Positions 39,350-46,815 of a DNA stretch of 64,000 bases are shown in pieces (within the stretch, counting starts at the first letter, position 1; each line of letters starts with the position of its first letter). The notes under the pieces are model-generated. The model was not told where the DNA came from. It made no database searches and saw only the letters and a program-made list of their open reading frames with translations. The position numbers and the translations under genes were made by a program. Origin of the DNA: Acidothermus sp. (lineage in GTDB: Bacteria; Actinomycetota; Actinomycetes; Acidothermales; Acidothermaceae); the NCBI GenBank assembly GCA_023512015.1, contig JAIMAI010000001.1, forward strand, positions 1 through 64,000, written 5' to 3'.

Positions 39350-41294
39350 AAACGAATGAGTCGACCAGGGGTCGGCGCAGCTTGTAGTCGAGGGCCTGGT
39401 ACTCGGTCAGAGCAAGTCTCGAGAGGGCGTCCTGCTCCTGACGCTCTTCGTACGCCAACTCGTCGAACAGGACCTCGGCCCGTCGCTCGGCGGCAGTCCG
39501 AAGCGCGGCCTCCCGGACACTCTCGACCACGAGCATCCGGTATGGAAGGTAGTCAAACGGGTCCTGGATCTTGTCCTTAGAGGCGCGCTTGGCGACATCA
39601 ACGAACTCGGGGCGACCCACGTAGACCTTTACGCGACCGGTCTGCGGGTCATAGAGGGCGGCGCCAGACTCCCAGTCCTCGTCTACGGGCACGATGTCTC
39701 GGATGAACCCGGTAGCGCGTGGAAAACGCACGTACACAGGCAGCATCACGAAGTAGCCCCCTGCGCGGACAGTGACCTCTTCCCGGCCCTCGGCTTCGTC
39801 GGCCTGTATCGTCAAGAGGAGCTCCCCGATTCCGTGCGTCGGTGGCTCGGGAACTTCAAAGGCTGACAGACGAACTCCCCGAAGGACTCCGCTACGGTCG
39901 GCTTCGAGTTCTACGGTTGTCCCGACGGGAATCTTCGCCGTGTCGAACCACACTTTGATTGTCCGCGTCTTGCCTGCCCCGACGAATATGCGGTTGTAGG
40001 CAAAGGCGATCCCATCCTCCACGGGCGGGATTGGCATCTCCGTCGGCGGCTCCGGCGGAATCGGTTCCTCCCCTTTCGGCTCGGCCTCCTTCGTTGGCCG
40101 ACCCTCAGGCGCCTCGATATCCCCGAAGTCTTCGAGCTTGACCGCCTCGTTGATGAGGCGTGCAAGGTCGAGCAGATGACGACCCATGTCCGTACTGAGC
40201 TTCTTCTTTCTTTCCTTCGCTTCCAGCGCTGCGAGGACGGAACCAAGCTCCGCATCCAAGAACTGGTAGATCGCCTCGACAAGAGGGTGGTCTGGGTTGA
40301 GGCCGCTCCGATCTGCCTCATAGATGAGCTGTGCCTCCTCGTCCGCCTGCTCGTCAGCCTCTCGCTGTGCCTGCTCAATCCCATCGATCCGGAGCTCCCC
40401 GAAGAGTTGCCGATGCGCCGGGTAGGTCTGGAGCTTCGTACCGAGGGACACCTCATACGCCGCGCGCTCACCTCGAATCAGGATCCCGAAGCGCCGCGTC
40501 TGCCGGCTCAGGCCGCCCCCTTTGATTGGCTCCTTGGCGGCTCTCGCCCAGATTGAGCCCACGAAGTCAGCGATCTCGACCTTCTTCTCAGCGATGAGTT
40601 CTTCTCCCTTCGGGGAGGAGAAGCGGACTCGCCGGGGTAGTGCATCGCCGAACTCGAATACGACGTCTCGATTTGGATCCATCAGGACGGGGCGCACCTG
40701 GACCGAGTTCTCGATCTGCTCCATCAACTTCGGGAAGGTGAACTGGTGAGGCTTCGTCGCAGCGAGCGGACGAAGCGGGATCGCTACCCTCGTCCCCGTT
40801 CGCGACGTGATCCCGATCTCCTTCCGCAGCGCATCTGTCACAGGGGTATCGCTCTTCACGATTGCCATGCCATCGGTGGGATGGAAGATCGCTTTCGTGT
40901 AGACGGCGACGCCATCCTTGAGGGCGACGGTCTCGACCGTGCTGACGCCCATGGCGTTGAAGGCCTCGCGGATTCCACGGTGGAAGAATGCGCGCTTCGC
41001 TCCTGGCTCCGTTTCGGCGCCGACCCGTTTCAGCCGCTTACGCACCTCCTCGGTGACGAGCCCATCCCCGTCGTCCGTAACGGTGAGCTCCATCAACCCG
41101 GGGTCATAGCGGATGTGGATTCGTCCTGCGTCTGGCTCTCTGTCCCGGATTGCCCTACGGGTGATCGCCTCGTCGGCGTTCGAGACCGCCTCGGCAATCA
41201 CGTGGCCGAAGCTCGTGATGTTGTTCTTCGGTGTGTGGATGTAGTAACGGGGGTCGAATTCGTAGCTTTCGTACTCAAGGACGGTAGAGCTCAT
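39342..41294 (-). CDS. GHKL ATPase, MORC/MutL/Hsp90-like
   Basis: A 650-residue ATPase, the only intact gene of its operon. N-terminal GHKL fold: N box FGHVIAEAVSNADEAITR, G1 box LTVTDDGDGLV, and a FFHRGIREAFNAMG segment in the place of the second glycine-rich lid. A long middle region follows (transducer-like, VRPVLMDPNRDVVFEFGD ... QREADEQADEEAQLIYEADR, partly coiled), then a Pro/Glu-rich hinge (EPIPPEPPTEMPIPP, about residue 420), a beta-rich domain and a helical C-terminus. Aravind and colleagues described prokaryotic MORC-like GHKL proteins linked to restriction-modification; the divergent MTase/REase pair fits that. ATG 41292-41294 overlaps the previous stop (ATGA). Confidence 0.8.
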   Translation of the reverse strand: MSSTVLEYESYEFDPRYYIHTPKNNITSFGHVIAEAVSNADEAITRRAIRDREPDAGRIHIRYDPGLMELTVTDDGDGLVTEEVRKRLKRVGAETEPGAKRAFFHRGIREAFNAMGVSTVETVALKDGVAVYTKAIFHPTDGMAIVKSDTPVTDALRKEIGITSRTGTRVAIPLRPLAATKPHQFTFPKLMEQIENSVQVRPVLMDPNRDVVFEFGDALPRRVRFSSPKGEELIAEKKVEIADFVGSIWARAAKEPIKGGGLSRQTRRFGILIRGERAAYEVSLGTKLQTYPAHRQLFGELRIDGIEQAQREADEQADEEAQLIYEADRSGLNPDHPLVEAIYQFLDAELGSVLAALEAKERKKKLSTDMGRHLLDLARLINEAVKLEDFGDIEAPEGRPTKEAEPKGEEPIPPEPPTEMPIPPVEDGIAFAYNRIFVGAGKTRTIKVWFDTAKIPVGTTVELEADRSGVLRGVRLSAFEVPEPPTHGIGELLLTIQADEAEGREEVTVRAGGYFVMLPVYVRFPRATGFIRDIVPVDEDWESGAALYDPQTGRVKVYVGRPEFVDVAKRASKDKIQDPFDYLPYRMLVVESVREAALRTAAERRAEVLFDELAYEERQEQDALSRLALTEYQALDYKLRRPLVDSFVYG

Positions 41295-42306
41295 CGCCTG
41301 TTCTCCTTCCCACTCGATCTTGAGCTAAGGACGGCCGCAATCGCCTCCTCCTCCGATACAAATGGCAGTACCTCGGGGTTACGCAGCTCAGCGACTTTCA
41401 GCAGGTACTCCACGACCTCTCCCTTATCGATCCGCCGTAGCTCCTTCGTGCGCGCATCAAGGGCGCTCGCGATCCTGCGTGCATCCGTGGTGGGGGGAAG
41501 CCGGAGTGCGCGAAAGAGCTCGTCGCCCTTGGTCGCGGCAACCGAGCCCGTCTCTAGGTAGGTCAGATAGGCAGGCGAATTCTCGATACGCTGAGCGAGA
41601 CGGAAGGCGCCCGTCTTGTAGCTTTCGGACGCGTCGACCTGCACGGCAAGCTTGGCTGGCCGCTGCTCGAGCTCCTGCCGGTCGGTCTCGGTCAAGGTGA
41701 GACGTTCCGAGAGCAGTCCGCACTCGCGTGCCCCCGTCATCGCAGCCTTGACGGCCTCGACATCGGGAAATTCTGGGCGGTGGCGGTAGGCACAAAGACC
41801 GCCGGAAACCTGTGGAACGCGGTTTCGACAAGCGCACCCCCATCCGTTACGCGGCCTTCATCCTCGCGGGCAGCGATACAGATGGTGACGAGGATGGCCG
41901 GCTCAGTGCCCCGGTAGGTCTCGGGCGCTGGCGCGAGACGGCGAACGAGCTCCACGTCCTCGTTAGTAACCCCCGCCTTGTCCAGCCCTCCGTCGTTGAT
42001 TCGCGCTTTGACGACTCCGGACCGGCCGGCCTCCAAAGCGGCCCGCCGTACCCCCTTCTTCGACTTGGCGCGCGCCTGCTTCCCGACGCGGGTGATGACG
42101 CCGTCGGCATCGAGGCGCCGGAGTGACGCCGTGAAAGTGTCGGGGTTCGGGAGCGCTGTATCGGCCCAGCGCATGGCGTTTGGGAAAGCATGCTAGCTCG
42201 CCAGAAACAAGTCCCGTTCGTTCACCTCGCGCTGCTCACCGCCGAGAGCGGCAAGCATGGCGAGCACGAGTTGATCCTTCGATAGCGTGTCGATCGAGGG
42301 ACTCAT
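41291..42306 (-). pseudogene. Winged-helix-like accessory gene with TAG and frameshift
   Basis: Frame opens at ATG 42304-42306 (MSPSIDTLSKDQLVLAMLAA), inside the stop of the preceding gene. It meets TAG at 42193-42195 (VNERDLFLAS, stop, HAFPNAMRWADTALPNPDTF), where Trp (TGG) would restore a common 'W-x-AFP' helix. It continues to TATAQNFP and then needs a +1 base at the run GGG 41765-41767 to join the frame DVEAVKAAMTGARECGLL... that ends at 41291. Repaired, it encodes 338 residues with ATGA overlaps at both ends, which argues for one ancestral gene rather than two. The C-terminal 149 codons also form an open frame from ATG 41738-41740. Function unknown. Confidence 0.72.
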
Positions 42307-43104
42307 CGCTTCTGCTCCGCCATATCGCCAGGAAGACCGAGCTCAGCGGCACGAGCAGTGAGGTGGTATTCGACCTCAAGACCGCGCCGAGTCCGGCCCA
42401 GAAGGCCAAGATCGGAGAGGCGCCCCAAGGCGCCAGCACGCATCGTCGAGATGAACTTCTTCCAGGCCGGGTATTGGTATGCGAGATCGTCGTCGAGCTC
42501 AGTGCGCGAGCGGCCGGTGGCCACTAAGCTCGCCACTGCGACGAGAAAACTGGTACTCGCCGCTCCGGTAGCGGCGGAGATGGTCGAGGAAGAACTTCGC
42601 CTCCTCCACGCTGAAAGTGCTGTCTGCTCCTTCCTCGTGGTCGAAAACGGGGTTCTCGAAGCCCGCCCACTCAGCACCGCTCTTTGTCAGGGAGACATGC
42701 GCGGCTTGACTCACTCCGTCGAACCTGACGAAACCGAGAAAGGCCGCTCCACCTTCGGGCAGCCCCCCTTTTCTCGGCACGCCGAGGAACTGGTTGACGT
42801 ACCGATGGGCGCTTGCCGGATCGTCCGTAGGGAAGGCAGTAGCCCAGCGCATCCCGTGCACACGCCGAGACTCGTCGTCCGAGCGGCGGAGCGCCTCGCG
42901 CAGCTCGACCGCCACTCTAGTCGCCTCCTCGTGCCATTGGGCCGCCGGAACAGTGTGGTCGCGCCCACTGACGAGGTGGGCCAGGACGCGCACCCCCGCC
43001 GCTATTGGAAGGACGCGGTTCGTCTGACCCCAGAGAGCACGAGTTGGCTCATTGAAGGGCTCCGATGCTGGAAACACGTCTGGCAGCTCAACCCTCCGAA
43101 CCAT
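42303..43104 (-). pseudogene. Frameshifted accessory gene of the ATPase operon
   Basis: Begins at ATG 43102-43104 (VRRVELPDVFPASEPFNEPT) and reads cleanly to RRYRSGEYQF. At the A4 run 42546-42549 (T4 on the coding strand) the sensible continuation LVAVASLVATGRSRTELDDD is in the next frame; removing one T gives a 266-residue protein ending GLPGDMAEQKR at 42303. As written, the first frame stops at 42499. The second half contains YQYPAWKKFISTMRAGALGRLSDLGLLGRT. The restored stop overlaps the next start codon (ATGA), supporting the reconstruction. Family not recognised. Confidence 0.75.
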
Positions 43105-43159
43105 CGCCCGCCAGGTCCCGGTCTCCTGAATCCCCCCGCCTCTCGCATGCGCGGGGCGA

Positions 43160-43478
43160 TCACTCGCCGATGGCCTGCGGGCGCTCGTAGACCCCCGGCA
43201 CGACGCGCTGCAGCGCCTGCACCGCGACCATCGGTACCCCGCCCTGCGGGCGCATGTCCTGCCTCCCGCTGGGCGGACTCCTCGAGGGCCAGTTGGTTCC
43301 ACGCAGCCACCTCGAGGAAATGCTGGGGGCTCCTATAATTCCCTAGAACCACAGCCTGGGTGATGGCCTCATAAGGCTTCGCTTCTATACTGATCGCCAG
43401 AATTGCAATAGTATCTTTCCCCAGGATGACGTCAACACCTATCTCCTTGCTGCCACTGGACGGGGCACGAAGTCTGTG
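43160..43478 (-). pseudogene. 5'-truncated nuclease-like gene remnant
   Basis: An open frame without a start codon reads SSGSKEIGVDVILGKDTIA, then ILAISIEAKPYEAITQAVVLG, then NYRSPQHFLEVAAWNQLALEESAQRE. The VDVIL ... IEAK spacing resembles the D...ExK core of PD-(D/E)xK nucleases. Near 43262 the sensible continuation shifts frame to MRPQGGVPMVAVQALQRVVP and ends GVYERPQAIGE at a stop at 43160. The 5' part is missing: an in-frame TGA lies at 43479-43481 and the divergent methyltransferase starts at 43548. Family assignment is tentative. Confidence 0.42.
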
Positions 43479-43547
43479 TCACTGGGGGCGCTAGAGTCCG
43501 AACGTACGTTCGCGACCCGACGCCTCCCCCTCAGGAGGTAGAATCAC

Positions 43548-45215
43548 ATGCGTGTAAGCTACCCGGCTCAGGAGGTGCTCCCCCTGCTTGCTGCCGCCGA
43601 GGCACGGGAAGACCTGGTTCCTCGCGACCTTGCGGAGGTCGTTTCGCTCGCCGTGGCCCTCGGGGCGATCGATGTAGGCGGCCCTCTTTCCTCGGAGGAG
43701 CGGCGACTCATCCGTCTGGCCTCGCATCCGCCCACGTCCTTCGAAGCGGTTCGGGAGTCGATCCTTCAGGGTCTCGACCCGCTTGGTGACGCCATCTGCG
43801 CCTTGAGGTCCAGAGCGGAGCGCCGTGACCTCGGTGCTTTCTACACCCCGCCAACCGTCGTGAAGAACATGGTCACTTGGGCCCTAAAGCGCGAACCGCT
43901 GCGTTTTGTGGACCCCGGATGCGGAAGCGGTCGGTTCGCAGCCGAAGCCATCCGGCAGAACCCCGACCTTGAGATCGTAGCGGTCGACGTGGATCCCCTT
44001 GCCACGCTCGCCTGTCGAGCCGTCCTCGCTACTCTCGGCGCCAAGCGGACCCTGGTGATCAACCGCGACTACACGAGCATGTCCTTCCCCGCCTCGGCTG
44101 GAACGACCGCATTCGTGGGCAACCCTCCGTACGTGCGACACCATCGGTTGACGGCTGCGCAGAAGGCCAAGGCCAAACGGGCGGCCGCCGAGCTTGGCAT
44201 CGACCTCTCAGGTCTTGCTGGTCTGCATGTCCACTTCTTCCTCGCGACTCTGCGCCATGCGCGCCCCGGAGACGTGGGCTGCTTCATCACTAGCTCTGAG
44301 TGGTTGGATGTCTCCTACGGCGCTGCCCTCCGGATCGCCCTCCTCGACGGGATGGGTGGAGTAGGGCTCCACCTGCTCGCCCCGGAGGTCGCGGCGTTCG
44401 ACGACGCCATGACGACAGCGGTCATCACCTGCTTCGAGGTGGGCAAGACTTCGACAGGCATCCGCATGCGCTCCGCCGCCACTATCTCGGCACTCGGCGA
44501 CCTCGATAGTGGAGGGAGAATCGTTCCCCTCTCTCGCCTGCGGGAGGCCCGGCGTTGGACCCCGCTCTTCAGGGCGGGAGACCGGCAGGGACGTGCGGGC
44601 CATGTACGGCTCGGGGAGATCGTTCGTGTTAGCCGGGGTGCGGTCACAGGAGCGAACCGGTTCTTCGTCATGTCCGAGAAGGACGCGCGGAGGCTCGGCC
44701 TCGAGAAGTACGTCGTGCCGGCCCTGACAAGTGCTCAGGAGGTACTGAGCGCGGAAGGTATCGTCCGCGCTGACGCGTCAAGGCGAGTGTTCCTCGATCC
44801 TCCTGCAACGGTGGAGCTTGAATCCCCGGAACATGAGGCGCTGCGCCGCTACCTCGCAGCGGGTGATCAGGAAGGCGTTCCGAAGTCTTACATATGCAGC
44901 CACCGGCACCCATGGTGGCGTGTCGGCGCGAAGTACCCTCCCATCGTGGCGACCTATATGGCCCGGCAGCCGCCGGCCTTCGCCCTCAACCCCGATGGGC
45001 TGGCCATCCTCAACGTCCTGCACGGGCTCTTCCCAAAGGTCCCTCTAGACCAAGATCAGCTGCTTGGCCTGGTCCGGTACCTCAACGACCACAGAGAGGA
45101 GCTCCGAGGCCGCGGTCGGACGTACCAGGGGGGGCTGGAGAAGTTCGAGCCGCGTGAGATGGAGGCCATCGAGGTCCCGGCTCCGTCGGAGCTTGGCCGA
45201 TACGCCAACCACTGA
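43548..45215 (+). CDS. N6-adenine DNA methyltransferase of XamI-type RM system
   Basis: Protects the host from the adjacent nuclease by methylating its site. 555 residues, gamma-type order: an N-terminal helical region, then LGAFYTPPTVVKNMVTWAL, SAM-binding motif I FVDPGCGSGRF (Asp near residue 122), catalytic motif IV GNPPYVRHH (residues about 191-198), and a C-terminal target-recognition half. AGGAGGT lies upstream of ATG 43548. The stop TGA shares a base with the next ATG (TGATG), coupling MTase and REase synthesis. Transcribed away from the degraded ATPase operon. Confidence 0.9.
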   Translation: MRVSYPAQEVLPLLAAAEAREDLVPRDLAEVVSLAVALGAIDVGGPLSSEERRLIRLASHPPTSFEAVRESILQGLDPLGDAICALRSRAERRDLGAFYTPPTVVKNMVTWALKREPLRFVDPGCGSGRFAAEAIRQNPDLEIVAVDVDPLATLACRAVLATLGAKRTLVINRDYTSMSFPASAGTTAFVGNPPYVRHHRLTAAQKAKAKRAAAELGIDLSGLAGLHVHFFLATLRHARPGDVGCFITSSEWLDVSYGAALRIALLDGMGGVGLHLLAPEVAAFDDAMTTAVITCFEVGKTSTGIRMRSAATISALGDLDSGGRIVPLSRLREARRWTPLFRAGDRQGRAGHVRLGEIVRVSRGAVTGANRFFVMSEKDARRLGLEKYVVPALTSAQEVLSAEGIVRADASRRVFLDPPATVELESPEHEALRRYLAAGDQEGVPKSYICSHRHPWWRVGAKYPPIVATYMARQPPAFALNPDGLAILNVLHGLFPKVPLDQDQLLGLVRYLNDHREELRGRGRTYQGGLEKFEPREMEAIEVPAPSELGRYANH

Positions 45216-46126
45216 TGAGCCGACGCCGACCGCTCCAACCGCCGAAGTGGACGGAAGAGCAGCTTGAGACCGGTCGCCAAGAAGCTCTGGCGGCGTTCAT
45301 CCGGGAGCGGGGTCAGGAAGGGACCCGGGCCTACCGAGAAGCCTTCGACGAGATCGAGCCTGTCGTGAGCCGGCTGTTTGAGGCCACGAGCGACCTGCGG
45401 AACTTCCGGGGAGAGGTCCTCCGCGAGGATCCCAAGCTCCTGCCCGCGGCACGCTACCTGGCCGGCCCGCCCATCAGCGCCGACGACCTCGAAACGTTGG
45501 TTGGAGGGCGCCTGGGCCGACGGGTACCGGACCCGGAGGCGGCCAAGCGGGTGGCAGACGTTCTCAGGTCCGCCTGGGATCCGATCCGCTTCCCGTGGCT
45601 TGGGCAGAACCGAGGCCCGCGGGCCAGCGAGCGAGCGGCGGCGATCCGGTGGACCGCCGGCATCTGGGCCATCGAGCGGCTTCGCACCCTTCGCAGGACG
45701 GAGTCCAGCCGGAGGCAGGAGGCGGCTGTGGCAGAGGCCCTACACCGGGCCGGATACAAGCACGAGCCGAGGCTCCGCGTGATGGACACGCTTGACGCTC
45801 TACCGCGAGGCAGCTTCGCACGTGAGGTCAGCCTGGCCGGATCGAAGTGCGACATCCCGGTGCGGCTGTATGATGGTCGCCTTCTTGCACTGGAGTGCAA
45901 GGTTTCGAACAGTGCGTTGAACAGTGTCAAACGCCTGATCCGGGAGACTGGCGGGAAGGCTCGAGCGTGGCGGAACGACTTCGGGCTCCAGGTGATCACT
46001 GGCGCCGTCCTCGCCGGGGTATACAAGCTCGTGAACCTGCTCGACGCTCAAGAGAACTACGGGATCGCTATCTTCTGGGAGCAAGACCTGCGCCCGCTGC
46101 AGGAGTTCGTGAAAGCAGCACAATAG
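45215..46126 (+). CDS. XamI-family type II restriction endonuclease
   Basis: A 303-residue nuclease. The catalytic PD-(D/E)xK core is visible: Asp213 in SKCDIPVRL and Glu227-Cys-Lys229 in LLALECKVSNSALNSVKRL, with the LRVMDTLDALPRGSFAREVSLAG segment just before it. The overall sequence fits the XamI family, whose namesake cuts GTCGAC; specificity here is an inference. It starts one base inside the methyltransferase stop. No lesion is seen, in contrast to the opposite-strand operon. An N-terminal domain of about 150 residues is rich in Arg and Glu. Confidence 0.87.
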   Translation: MSRRRPLQPPKWTEEQLETGRQEALAAFIRERGQEGTRAYREAFDEIEPVVSRLFEATSDLRNFRGEVLREDPKLLPAARYLAGPPISADDLETLVGGRLGRRVPDPEAAKRVADVLRSAWDPIRFPWLGQNRGPRASERAAAIRWTAGIWAIERLRTLRRTESSRRQEAAVAEALHRAGYKHEPRLRVMDTLDALPRGSFAREVSLAGSKCDIPVRLYDGRLLALECKVSNSALNSVKRLIRETGGKARAWRNDFGLQVITGAVLAGVYKLVNLLDAQENYGIAIFWEQDLRPLQEFVKAAQ

Positions 46127-46815
46127 CAGGGTTCTCCCCATCCCTTTCGAGATCTTCAATCGCCCAACGTCCACGCGACGGCCACCCAGCGGCCACGAAG
46201 GCTCAAGGCAACTTCCGCCGCAGATCCGCCCCAAGGTGTTCGGTCTCCGGGAAGCCGAGGTGGGAATTTCGACTTCCTTGTCCGATTTTGTGGCTCGGCG
46301 TGCCGAATGATAAGTAGGAGGTAAGGGTCGCGATCGGCCGCGGGTGCGCAGGGCTCAAGATCAGTCCCACGTCTGCGGCCCGTCGGGTTCATGGAGACGG
46401 GCGTGCTCGCGCGAGGCCGCGCACCGCGCGATGTGGGGAGCTCCCTGTGGCGAGCTCCCTGTGGCAAGCTGGGTGTCCGGTTTCCGCTCCTGAAAGAGCC
46501 TGAAGTGGCTGGTCAGACGACGTAGACGGCTTCCGACACCCCTACGGGTGAGGGGTGATGCGTTCGCTCCTCGCCCACCTAAGGTGAGCTCGTCGCTCAA
46601 CCTCACCAACCTCTCGTCTCGATCCTTCCCCCCACGCCACGTATGAGGCCAACAGATCGGACCCGCTCGATGCCGTCGGTGTCTGGGGTTAGGCTGGAGG
46701 TCCGGCGCCACCGTGAGCCGCCGGAATCCGGCAGGCTTCGCGCGTTTGCGCGTGCGCTGGTCGAGCTGGCGCTTCAGTTGAGGAACGACGCCGAGAAGGA
46801 ACGCCCAGGGACGCC
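46127..46815. other. Non-coding stretch before the recombinase gene
   Basis: No gene supported on either strand. It holds a perfect tandem duplication of 14 bp (GAGCTCCCTGTGGC) at 46438-46451 and 46452-46465, and several short inverted repeats. Such a gap beside a serine recombinase may hold its promoter or part of the attachment region, but nothing specific can be pinned down. Confidence 0.4.

Noticed and set aside
41737-42174. Separate gene starting at ATG 42174 (MRWADTAL)
   Set aside because: The frame upstream of the TAG continues sensibly to an ATG that overlaps the preceding stop; starting at 42174 would cut a helix.
38282-43478. Alternative genetic code or phage-style UAG recoding
   Set aside because: Only two internal TAG codons occur, the intact ATPase, MTase and REase genes have none, and frameshifts are also present; decay or sequence error explains all the lesions.
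43491-43727. Minus-strand frame across the methyltransferase start
   Set aside because: It overlaps the well-supported methyltransferase start and ribosome binding site, and has no family resemblance.
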